Source of the DNA: Adiantum capillus-veneris
Taxonomy: Eukaryota; Streptophyta; Polypodiopsida; Polypodiales; Pteridaceae
Length of the DNA stretch: 64,000 nt
Assembly (NCBI GenBank): GCA_014529385.2
Contig: CM043947.1
Coordinates: 117,292,087-117,356,086 of the forward strand
Direction: 5' to 3'
The notes under the pieces were generated by a model. That model had not been told where the DNA came from, searched no databases, and worked only from the letters and a program-made list of their open reading frames with translations. This document shows, piece by piece, positions 11,831 to 21,786 of this stretch. How positions within the stretch are numbered: position 1 is the stretch's first letter; every line of letters starts with the position of its first letter. The position numbers and the translations under genes were made by a program.

Positions 11831-11994
11831 GAGAATCCCAAGTCTTGTGTCGCCTTCTTGCAGAGAGAAAAAGAAAATTTGAACTCTGCGAGCTTTTCCT
11901 GCAGGACTTAGGTTTCCCTCTGCTTCTCTCTTGGCTTGTCATGGCTTCTTCCCGCATCTTCCCAGAGTCGTCCTCCTTTACAGAGAAAGACCAT

Positions 11995-12006
11995 GCTCTG
12001 ATACCA
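11995..12006 (-). other. Primer-binding site (initiator Met-tRNA type)
   Basis: gctctgatacca on the + strand is the complement of TGGTATCAGAGC, the standard plant Met-tRNA primer site. One base (12007) separates it from the LTR, which starts tgtcac at 12008. It sets the element's orientation as minus. Confidence 0.9.
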
Positions 12007-12007
12007 C

Positions 12008-13459
12008 TGTCACAAAACGGGAGCGTACACGAGCATTAGAAAATCTAAAAATTTTGAAAACATGAGAGAAGGGAGAAGATCCACACAGTATTGGGGACCA
12101 AAAGATGGGTTGGTCCCCCCCCGTAAAGAGTATTATTTTATTCAGGGAGAATTCTTATACAAGCAGGAGAACCCGAGGAAACCCCTCCATTCTGTAATCT
12201 TAGACCTAAAGGTCGTACTTTCCCGTAAAGGGCTTGGGCACAAGGCCGTTCCTTCCCGTAAGGGACTTAGGCGCGAAGGCGTACTTTCCCGTAAGGGACT
12301 TAGGCACAAGGCCGTTCCTTCCCGTAAGGGACTTAGGCGCGAAGCCGTACTTTCCCGTAAGGGACTTAGGCACAAGGCCGTTCCTTCCCGTAAGGGACTT
12401 AGACGTGAAGCCGTACTTTCCCGTAAGGGACTTAGACACAAGGCGAAGCCGTATTTTCCCGTAAGGGACTTAGGCACAAGGCCGTTCCTTCCCGTAAGGG
12501 ACTTAGGCGCGAAGCCGTACTTTCTCGTAAGGGACTAAGGCGTGAAGCCGTACTTCCCGTAAAGGGCCTTCCCGTAAGACGGGAGATTCCTGCAAAACAA
12601 ACCACACAAACACGTGACAACAATTCGTATGGCGAATCCACAATAGATACCTGTCGCTCTTGCATGGGAAAAGCGACTTCCGTGCTTCGTAGTCTCGCGA
12701 TCTCTTGCGGCAGAGTCTTCACTTGCTGATGTTGGTACCTTCCGTGCGTGAGAGCATGTGGTGCTTTTATAGCTCCCTGGCCACAGCACAAATAACTGCT
12801 CGCGTAGAGATCGCGGCCGGGTTTTTTTTTTTTTGGCGTTGTTCTACCTGAAATAGGGAGAGAGAATTCGCTGGCTGGTTTTGTTGCTTTATCTTCTAAG
12901 TGGCTGCTTTATTTTATTAATAAAGTGACCGGTCACTTTATAAAATAAAGTGTGAATCTGTTCAAACTTTGAAAACTCACTCCGTTAGTAAAAACAATGC
13001 TACACGGACACATTCCAGGCGTCCCCGGGTGCAGGACACGACACAGATGCAATGCAGACACAGACTCCTCGTGGAAAAACATATGTCCTCCCGCGATTGT
13101 TCCTGCTTTTCGTAAAAAGCTTCATTGAACCCATCTTTATTCTTGTGCTTGCGTTCTTACGCGTATTTTCTTACTCAGTTCCGATTTCCTCCTTAGACCC
13201 TTAGTGTGTCCCCTTACCGATGAACCTGTCACCCATCTTGTGACTCATCAGGGACCACCATTACCTGGTCTTCTTCCACCAAACTAACAGGCCAACTCCT
13301 TCACGGTGCTTCTTGTCACCCATCATATACACCAGAGTTGTCTGTTTCCTGATGGCTTTTCTTACAGATCTGTGATTCCTTAACTTATAAGTTAACTTGT
13401 GCACATTTCTTATTAAAGTCCTAATAGAAATTAGAAACAAAATAGTCAAATTAGTTTCA
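12008..13459 (-). repeat. 5' LTR of nested element (complete)
   Basis: 1452 bp, bounded by tg...ca on the + strand, with the same order of landmarks as 6820-8248. It ends ttagtttca at 13459, after which copy B of the tandem unit resumes (gtagaaagtg). Differences from the left LTR are scattered substitutions, small indels and a rearranged minisatellite, so insertion is not recent. Confidence 0.88.
12213..12570. repeat. 33-bp minisatellite in right LTR
   Basis: Counterpart of 7010-7330 with the same two alternating 33-bp unit types. One unit near 12430-12450 is shortened (acacaaggcgaagccg), breaking the dimer order. Unit content differs between the two LTRs, so the array has changed since insertion. 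Confidence 0.88.
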
Positions 13460-13996
13460 GTAGAAAGTGATGACGTCTTGAACGGAGACTGGACGAGCAA
13501 GATATTGAAGTTTGAGGGTGGCGTCTGTTGCCGACGGGGTGGTAGCTGGTGATTTTTTCTCGTTTTAGTTGGCTCGATTAGAGTGCAGGACGGCGGAAAA
13601 GTCAAAATGTTCAGGCCCAAAACTAGGGTTTTCAATGGGTTTCAATAGCTTGGTGATGGGGTGCCTGTGCCGAGAAAGGCAAGGGGTTAAAGTGGCAAGG
13701 TAAAGCCTTTCTCCAAGGGGTTTTTTTCTAACGGTTTTCAAACTTGGAGGTCCAAGGGGGGATGGGTGAAGGTCGTGAGCAGGTGCCATGTGGTAGGTAC
13801 AAAGCCCACATGCGGATCTCAGAGCCAGAGGAGTGTGGTACTTAGGATGTATGGCGCACTCACATAAGACATCGATGAGTTGATGATGAGCTTGAGGAGC
13901 TCCAGCTATGCTGCTCCATCTCTGTGGCACTATGTACAGTCACCGTCGAGCGCACATCGGCGGCTGTATGCGTGCGCGTCCGCTGTGTAGCCGTTG
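13460..13996 (+). repeat. Tandem unit, copy B (right part)
   Basis: Resumes the text of copy A from about 3178 (gtagaaag(c/t)ga...) through the ccaaggggggatggg tract to the unit boundary. It proves that 6820-13459 is an insertion within one unit. No gene is visible in it. Confidence 0.85.
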
Positions 13997-14785
13997 ATTA
14001 TGTGGCATGCTAGACCCGATTTCCCACGATGGCCTTCAAAGGCTGCGACCTTTTTGAATTGAGGAGGCAAGAGGCGGGTCTCCCGCGGTGTTGTCACACC
14101 ACAGTGACATCTAAGGGGCCCCTCCCACATGCCTTGGTGCCCAAGCAAAAGAGCCTAAAAATAGGAACCCAATACACGCAAGGTTGAGAGCTAAAAAAGG
14201 AGTGTGGAGCCGAGAATAGGAAGGACGCTCACGTGCTCTATTTTGCAGATTGGGGAGGAGCTCTCAAGGAGAGCTTTTTTGGACAACTCGGAAAGAAGCT
14301 TCGGCAAAACTCTCTTGGGTAGGAAGGCGAGGCTTGACGGGAGCTCGTTTTGAAGGGGAAGCTTGGAGGAGCTTTGAAGAAACAGGGTCTTCTTTGCGCT
14401 GTCGGGTTCGTGCCGGCAGAGTCGGTTGTAGCAGCAGAGTTTTTTTCAAGGTTGTTTGTAGACGGTGTTCTTTGCCGCAATCGAAGAAAATGATATCGAT
14501 TTTTTGTGTAGTTTGTTCCACTTTTGCCCCGTCTTCTCTTTGCTCTATTCCAACAACTTGGTGCCGGTGTTTGAGATGTGTGTGCCTTCCCGGGCCTCTG
14601 TGTGTGTGTGATAGAGAAAGAGAGAGCGGTGTATGTGGCAGCACGATCGTAAATGGGCGAAGTCTGGTTTGGTCTATTGTTAGAGTTTTGAAGGTGAACT
14701 CTAGTTGATCGGGATGCAGTGATTATCCTGGGCTATAGTGAGGCATGTTGCTCATGTGCCGGTGTGTTCCCCTTTCCCCTTATCC
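13997..14785 (+). repeat. Tandem unit, copy C (truncated)
   Basis: Starts attatgtggcatgct, like 3708 and the window start, and follows the first ~790 bases of the unit, including the gtgtgtgagagagaaag-like tract near 14600. It stops at about 14785 (cctttccccttatcc), before the gag region, where a gypsy RT sequence takes over. Confidence 0.82.
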
Positions 14786-15908
14786 AACATTTGGTCTTTA
14801 TGAATATCTAGTCATGACTTTTGGCTTGACTAATGCACCAGCCATGTTCAATTGATTAATGGAGAAAATCTTTAGAACCTACCGTAAATTCACTGGAGTG
14901 TTCTTTGATGATATCATCATCTACTCCAAGTCCTTGGAGGAACACAAGCAACATCTCCAAGTGATTTTTCAAGCATTGAGGGAGAACAAGCTTTTTCTCA
15001 ACCAAAAGAAAAGCAAATTTTTCCTTCAAGAGATTCAATACTTAGGTCATATTATCTCTCAAGATGGTATCCGGTTGGATCCATCAAAGTTAGAGGTAAT
15101 AAAAGCATGGCCTAATCCAAGGAATAAACATGAGCTAAGAAGATTTATTGGTATGTGTGCATACTATAGACCGTTCATAGCTAAATTTTCTCAAATAGCA
15201 GGACCATTACATGACTTAACAAAGAAGAATGTTAAGTATTCATGGACTGCTAAAGAGAAAAATTCTTTTGACATGCTCAAAGAGAAGCTTATCTCCCAAC
15301 CAGTCCTCATGCTTCCGGATTTCCCAAAGCCATTTGAGGTCCAATGTGATGCTTGTGGTGATTGCCTTGGACCATTCTTGCTTCAAGAAGGGCATGCCAT
15401 AGTATATGAGAGCCGAAGGCTCAATATAGATGAGCATGTCTTAGGCATTTATAAGAAAGAGCTTTTAGTTGTTCTACATGCCCTAGACACATGGAAGCAC
15501 TATCTATTGGGGACTCCATTTATTCTATGAACCGACCACCAAAGTCTCAAGTACTTCATGATGAAAACCAAGCTTTCCAACAAACAAATGAGGTGGGAAA
15601 ATTTTCTTTCACAATTTAATTTCCATATTGCTTACATTGCTGGTAAGCACAATCAAGTGGCCGATGCACTTTCACGACAACCAAAAGTTAAGGTGGTGTC
15701 TATAGCTACTCACGATGATCTATCTTCTATGTTGGATGAGTATGCCAGTGACCATGACTATAGAGACACAATGCCAGCCCTTGCTTTGGGGAAGAAAGAG
15801 GAACCATTCACCTTGCAAGATGGTTATCTTCTCACGGCAATAGGCTATGTGTTACCCATTTCCTTCGTGAGAAAGTTATGTATGAATCCCATGCTCCTCC
15901 CTATGTGA
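14786..15908 (+). pseudogene. Ty3/gypsy RT and RNase H relic
   Basis: Begins within the RT palm (TFGLTNAPAMFN, then a TGA), followed by the catalytic motif FFDDIIIYS, the thumb/connection (YLGHIISQDGI; FIGMCAYYRPFI) and an RNase H domain (QCDACGDCLGPFLLQ; YKKELLVVLHALDTWKHYL; TDHQSLKYF), then the linker AYIAGKHNQVADALSRQP. These domains copy element RNA to DNA. Open pieces are 14859-15530 and 15558-15908; an in-frame TGA at about 15528 separates them. Gag, protease and the front of RT are missing because the relic is fused to copy C of the tandem unit. Confidence 0.9.
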
Positions 15909-16690
15909 GGCATAGAGTTGTGAAATCAACCTACTCTCCAAGGAGTAGAAACATACTTCTATTGGCCTACCATGAAAGTGGACATTAAGAGTATGTTTCA
16001 AAATGTGTTGTATGCCAAAAGACCAAGTATGATAGAGGGAAGCAACCTGGATTACTCCAGCCATTGCCTATCCCAAATTCACCATGAGAGAGTATATCCA
16101 TGCATTTTATCTTTGAATTACTCAAGTCTATCCATGGGAACACGGGAATATGGACAATAGTCGACAGGTTTAGCAAGCAAGCACACTTTATTCCTATCAA
16201 AAAGACTATTAAGGCACACCAAATGGCAACTCTCTTTATATCACAGACTTTCAAACACCATGGATTGCCAACATCCACCGTGTCAGATAGAGATCCTAGA
16301 ATGACCAGTAATTTTTGGAAAGGTCTTTTTGAAAATCTAGGAACAAGATTGAATTTCTCTTCAGCTTATCACCCACAGATGGATGGCCAAAGTGAGACAT
16401 CCAATCTTACAATACTCGATCTACTAAAGACTTATGTTACCGAGGGAAGATCAATGCTCACAATGAAAAAAGTACTTACCTCTTGTAGAGTATGCTTACA
16501 ATAATACTGCACATACATCTACGGTAAAAACACCTTTTGAAATCATTGAGGGAAGACCTAAAAGTCCCTTACTACTCAAAGTACATGGGAAGATCTTCGC
16601 TGTGTCGATGAGTATAGCCGTTACCTACAAGAATCTTTTCAAAAGATTAAGGAGGCTATATCCATCTCTCAACAAAGGCAAGAATATGAT
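15905..16690 (+). pseudogene. Ty3/gypsy integrase relic
   Basis: Continues the same pol. A degenerate zinc-binding N-terminus (region 15930-16030) leads into the catalytic core: WTIVDRFSKQAHFIPI, then GLPTSTVSDRDPRMTSNFW and AYHPQMDGQSET, with D, D and E-type landmarks visible. The core frame is 16100-16504. It then frameshifts into YNNTAHTSTVKTPFEI-like text and ends near QQRQEYDADKQ at about 16690, before the usual GPY/F or chromodomain tail. Several frame breaks make it inactive. Confidence 0.85.
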
Positions 16691-17776
16691 GCTGACAAGC
16701 AGCCAAGGGGGACGATGAGCAACCCTTGGATGATGATGAGGAGGACTATGACTCGGTCGATCTTGTCAATATCTTTACAGAGACAGAGCTCTCTAGCGGG
16801 ATATTCAAATATTTTAATACAAAGTTGACTACCTTAGAGAAAGTACAAGCTGATGTAGTCACGATGTTGTAGAGAATCTCGACGTTTCTAGATGTGTTGA
16901 TAGCTAGTCCACTTGCATCTCCTCTTCTTTTTGATTTTCTTTTATCAAATTGATATCTGTTTTACAAGTTGGTATATTTGGGTGCTATAGTCTTTTGTTT
17001 TGTTTACCTCAAGTCCTTAGTTTAGCCAGATTGTTTGGAAACATGAGAGATGCATCAAAATCATTTTGTGAAGTGATTCCACCTATTGTTGCTAGCAACC
17101 TCTTGAATGAAAGAAGATTTAGGGTTGCTAGGCAGAATGCATCAATGGATTTTTGCAAAGTTCTACTTTGGAAAAATATGAAGTTCAAGGCACTTTGGAC
17201 AAAGTTGGAATTTGTAGGGCAGGTTACCAAAAGTTGTTCCAGCTCATCAATAGAAACCTGAAGCAGTCTAGAGTGAAGGGGTCCTTGCTTCCAGAGCCAT
17301 CAGTTTCTCAACAGGCCAAGATCAAAATTGATTCCAAGGTCATGGAGATGCTTGGAGAGCCTTTGCACATCAATAACATATATCCTAAAATGAAGTAAGA
17401 CCTCAAGTTTAACTCTTTCAACAATATTTTCTTTGACTTGAGAACTTTGCAAAGGGAAACGATAAAATTCTATGATCTTCAACATACTGAGGTGAATGGG
17501 CAAGCCATTTTTGTCATCAAATTAGATAAAGAGTGAAATTGTGAAGGGTAGAAAGCTTGAGAGAGTATCAATAACCCTCATAAATAGAGCTCTTCATACC
17601 ATAGAGGGATTAATAACCCTCATGAGTAGGGGGTGCCAGCTGGAGAAAATTCAAAAAATGTTGGTATTAGTTTGAAATGGAAAAGGGAATGGTGGGAATA
17701 GAAGGATTAGTCGAAGGCTGAAGGGGGGAGGCAAGGTAGGTGGATGCCATGCGTTTCCCAATTTGGGATCTCTCTC
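16691..17776 (+). other. Unassigned stretch after gypsy relic
   Basis: At 16706 the integrase text switches abruptly to a short acidic frame (LDDDEEDYDSVDLVNIFTE) that stops at a TAG near 16870. Frames at 16950-17261 and 17153-17398 have no recognisable domain. I see no gene that I can support. Confidence 0.4.
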
Positions 17777-17777
17777 C

Positions 17778-17865
<88 letters not shown>
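17777..17865. repeat. (CT)n microsatellite
   Basis: About 89 bp of uninterrupted ct repeats, followed after a short spacer by ttcttcttcttcttc at 17893-17912. Frames across it encode only Ser-Leu or Arg-Glu runs and are not genes. Confidence 0.97.
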
Positions 17866-17867
<2 letters not shown>

Positions 17868-19281
17868 GATAGTTTCCTATGACGTTAGATCTCTCTTCTT
17901 CTTCTTCTTCTTCTCTCGCTCTCTCTTGCTTGTGCAGGAAACAGAGGACTCTCCAAAATGAATGCAATCTTTTCTGTTTTTGACATAGCTCCAAAAAGTC
18001 TCAACAAAAATTTCTTGCATCAATTCTGTTGCCTCTGTGACCAAACCCTGATCTTCTTTGATTTTAGCAAGCTGCCTCACCAATATTGCTATCTCCAACT
18101 CCATATAATTATTGCATGCTAAGACAATATTCAGCATTTTTATCAGCTTCAGTTAGGCTCCTCGCTTGGAGATTAAAACAATTTGCTCGTCCATGTAAAT
18201 AGTGGTGACCTTAGACTGCCTATAGCAGAAATGAGCAAATAGAGCTCCTCATACCACAAAGGAAAAAAAACCTAAAAATTTTAGTGTGCAGTCAAAGAAG
18301 AGCATTTGGTTGGTTGGATGCTTTGGAGATTGATAGTGAATATTTCAATGTGTTGAATTGGGTATTCCACCACACTAGTATCCCTGCAATAATCAAAGCT
18401 CAATAGACTAGAGAGGAGCTAGATGTTGAGAGCTTTGGTAGGTACTAGGTGGAATGGCACATGGTAGGGACCTAAAGACACTAAAGTGTATGTACAATGT
18501 GTTAAGGGGTGCCAATGCCAAAAGCTTGTGTATCTACTACATGGGTGTAGCAAAGGAGCTGAATCCTACTAACTAAAACAAAGCCGTAGATAGACACTCT
18601 AAGCATCCAAACTTTCAAGTTGTTTTAGATATTTCTCTTTCAAATGTCCACATCTGCACATTGCATGCACTTTTGTTATTGTGATAAAAGTCATTAAGAA
18701 AAGAAGACCTCTCCAACTTTAAGAAAGAGTTGGAACAGATTCAAGAAAGCTATAACAAGTGCTTGGAGCCAAAATCATTTCACACACTACATAGTAATAC
18801 TTATGAATTTTGATTCTACTAATTTGCTTGAATACTTACATAAGTTGCTAAAGACATCATATTTTTTTTGTGCAGCACATTATCTACAATCACACTCCTT
18901 GGTTCTTAAAGAAATATGGAATCTTGTCAATCTGGTCTATTCAAAGTATGGAGAAGTCCCACTATCTAGTAAGAACCACGTTTCTCAAACACACTAGATT
19001 GAAAAAATCTAATAGCTTGATTGAAGTATTTTAGTAGTTTTACAGACAAGTGTGGCACAAAACAAGATCACAAGATACTAAAAAATTATTAGACAATTAT
19101 GATATTGCTACAATGATACAAAGGAGTATACAAAAAAGGAAGGATGCATACAATAGATCATCTGCAAGTGAAAGAGTTTTACAATGGCTTTCCACTAGAG
19201 GGAGGCAAGGAAACAAGTGGGGGATAATACTAGGATCTTTTCTGACTATTTGGTTAGGCTTTTCATTTTTCCCCCTCCACT
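17866..19281. other. Unassigned AT-rich stretch
   Basis: Short frames only, with stops throughout. No domain, RNA gene or repeat structure recognised. Confidence 0.4.
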
Positions 19282-19951
19282 TTAAGTACTCCTGGTTCTT
19301 GTAACCCAGCAACTACTTGCTAGAAGAGTCAACGAAGTAAATGTCCACATAGTGCCAAAGTATGCACCCTCCTCCACCTTGGTGATGTTCCTTGCTTTGA
19401 ACTCTGCAATATCCAAGATATCTTTGCTTTGAAACCTCTCCATTTCCTCTTGAAAATCTTCATGTGTTTCCTCCACATCTTGGACATTCGCAAGTGTTGT
19501 GATTTGCACAGATTTGAACTTTCCTTCTTCTATTGGAATAAGAGTCAAAAAGAGCAAAAATGGAATGTCTTCAATCATAAGCTTACAACCATGCTTTACA
19601 TGCCACTCACAAGGGTTGATGGACCTTCTTCCAATCATCTTGGAGTAATGCCAACTTCTTGTAGCTTGTACTTGGTGGTGAATTGCTTGCTTTAAAAATA
19701 TCATTAAAATGTACAAAGTTGTCAACCTTGTGCTCCTTGGTAAGGTCAACAAAAACCTTTTGTTAGCCAAGAATTTCATTGCTAAATCCTTCCAAAAAAC
19801 TTTCCAGATCAAAGGGAGCATTAAAAATTTCTTTCACACAGGAAAACTTAGACAATTTCTTGACTTGGTATAGTAGGTCCATCAACTTGTCCTCAATACT
19901 TGTCTCCTCAACCTCTTCATTGCCAGCACCCTCCAAAATATTTGTAGTCAT
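19282..19951 (-). CDS. Unknown minus-strand coding-like region
   Basis: Two overlapping minus-strand frames (19763-19951 and 19282-19821) give ~670 bp of protein-like text, longer than anything nearby. The upstream piece is acidic (GNEEVEETSIEDKLMDLL). The downstream one has ANVQDVEETHEDFQEEMERF near its C-terminal half. A frame change near 19790 would be needed to join them. I recognise no domain. The setting suggests a decayed retrotransposon polyprotein linker, but that is inference. Confidence 0.35.
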
Positions 19952-20037
19952 AATTTCTGTACCAGGAAGAACAAAAAAACCTTAAAATATCTTATACTTG
20001 GTTAAAAGATTGGTCATGTTGATTTTTGGCCTTATGT

Positions 20038-21469
20038 TGTCCCTATGCAAAAGTAGAGCATCCGGACGCATGTCCCGGTAATCTAGTTTCGCATAGAGAT
20101 GACATATGATAAGGATTGGATAATATTGTTGCTATGCAAAATAAAGTGAAGTATAATGATGATGGTGTCATTGGCAATTGCTATGAAAAAATAGAGCACC
20201 CGGACATGCGTCTAGGTGCTCTATTTTTGCATAAGGGCAACATAAGCAATATGTCTTTTGCCTACTTGATTGTGTCCTTGCTATGCAAAAATAGAGCACC
20301 TGGATGAATGTCCGGATGTTCTATTTTCACATAGACACGACATTATCAAGAAAATTTGTGTCTACTTGATTGTGTTGTTGCTATGTAGAAATAGAACACT
20401 CGGAGGCATGTCCGAGTGTTCTATTTTCACGTGGCAATGACACATTAGAATTTTTTTTTTTGCATATAATGACAGCGATGTGTCAGTGCTATGTGATTTT
20501 TGTGTATTCGACAATGCATTTGTGTACACTATGCTTCCATAGGGACGACACACTTCATATTTGCGTTGAAAAAAATGTTCTGCAAAAAAATCCAATGAAA
20601 ATACGTACCTTTGTGCTTTTTCAACAACATTTTGATCTTACTTGAGCTTTATATTGTATACAAAAATCTTAACAATATACGAAGGATGGATCAAAAATGA
20701 CAAATATAAGCACTTTGTGAGCAATAAATAGTATTTCAATCATGCACCTTGAAACAGGTGCACAGCATTCTAATCCATGCATCATAAATTGTGTCAATTT
20801 AAATTTTATCTAGGTAATTGTGTACTAATATATGTAGATGTGTTCGCACCCAAACAATATTTTTCATGATTTTTTCTTATCAATTCCATTCTTCTCCCCA
20901 CATTGCTCCATAAGGTTGATTTAGACCGGATCTTCTCCTCATTTTCTATACTCAAATATTCAGATGCTTTTTGTAAATTCTTCAATCCATGTCATTGCTA
21001 CACGAAAATAGTGTGGTCAAATGCATGTCCAACTATACTATTTTCGCATACCAACGACATAATAGCTGTTTTGAATTTATTTCGTGCTTGTGTCTTCTCT
21101 ATACAAAAATAATGTTTTGTGACATGTCTCCAACAACCCTAATTTTCCATAGGGAAGACACAAGAGTTTATTTGAAATATTTTTGTAAATTTTTTATGGA
21201 TGTGTCCTCCTAAAGCAAAAATAGTGTAGCCGGTGAATCCGTGTCCGACTACACTATTTTCATGTAGAGACTACACAAACGCTTTTGTATAGTATTTTTT
21301 TTTATGGTGTCCTCCTTAAGCAAAAATAATGTAGCCAAATGCATGTCCAACTATACTATTTTTGCATAGGGATGACACAAAGGCTTTTGTATAACTTTTT
21401 TTAATGGTGTCCTCCTTAAGCAAAAATGGAGAGTCATCCACATACATAATTTTTGTGCAAGGAGGACAC
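20038..21469. repeat. Array of ~70-nt hairpin units
   Basis: Ten imperfect palindromes: 20038-20104, 20178-20241, 20271-20342, 20371-20443, 20479-20552, 20990-21059, 21088-21164, 21201-21276, 21307-21378 and 21406-21469. Each has outer arms near tgtc/gaca, inner arms near gcaaaaatag/ctatttttgc, and often a central gcatgtcc. Perfect stems include 16 bp (20389-20404 with 20411-20426), 14 bp (20187-20200 with 20215-20228), 12 bp in 21201-21276 and 11 bp outer arms in 21088-21164. Spacing is about 94-113 bp in most steps, with similar AT-rich spacers (gcttttgtata...atggtgtcc), and a gap at 20553-20989. It could be a satellite, subterminal repeats of a DNA transposon, or clustered MITE-like units. 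Confidence 0.85.
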
Positions 21470-21482
21470 TATCAAGAAAAAA

Positions 21483-21786
21483 TTGATTTTAAAACACAAA
21501 AATGGTTATTTTGATCAGTAAGGACCAAAACCCCTAGGATCGACTCCTAAGTCGCCTATTTCGGACATCCAAAGAGGGAAAACCGTCAAAAAAGGCCTCC
21601 CAAAATGTTGTGTCCTCCTCCGCATACACTAAATTTGCACAGTGAGGACACAACATTGTTGCAGGCTATTTTTTTACATTTTTCCCTCTCCAGACGTCCA
21701 AAAGAGGTGACTTAGGAGTTGATCCTAGGGTTTTTGGGCCTTCCGGATGCACTGTCGGCATCAAAATCACCATATTTTTCATCACA
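21483..21786. repeat. Fold-back element of ~300 bp
   Basis: A large imperfect inverted repeat. Left text ccctaggatcgactcctaag (from about 21533) pairs with right text cttaggagttgatcctaggg (to about 21735), and arms continue outward to an attttgat/atcaaaat pair. At its centre is an eleventh hairpin, 21604-21657, with perfect 14-bp arms (aatgttgtgtcctc / gaggacacaacatt) related to the tgtcctcc arms of the preceding array. No transposase frame is seen. MITE-like. Confidence 0.8.

Larger units (their letters stand above)
6820..13459 (-). mobile_element. Non-autonomous LTR retrotransposon nested in copy B
   Basis: A 6.6-kb element inserted into copy B of the tandem unit. It has two long direct repeats (6820-8248 and 12008-13459). 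On the minus strand a primer site matching the initiator Met-tRNA follows the 5' LTR (11995-12006) and a purine-rich tract precedes the 3' LTR (8249-8258), so the element reads right to left. The ~3.75-kb interior has a gag relic next to the primer site and otherwise repetitive non-coding DNA with no RT, RNase H or integrase that I can see. This layout fits a LARD or TR-GAG class element mobilised by proteins supplied in trans. The left LTR lacks its first ~22 bp. Confidence 0.8.

Noticed and set aside
17740-17961. Ser-Leu and Arg-Glu repeat proteins.
   Set aside because: Translation of a (CT)n microsatellite; the same holds for frames in the GA tracts at 49881, 54645, 60573 and 60739.
20038-21469. 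Hairpin array read as a CRISPR or as bacterial attC sites.
   Set aside because: Spacers are themselves similar, there are no associated genes, and the setting is a plant genome full of retrotransposons.
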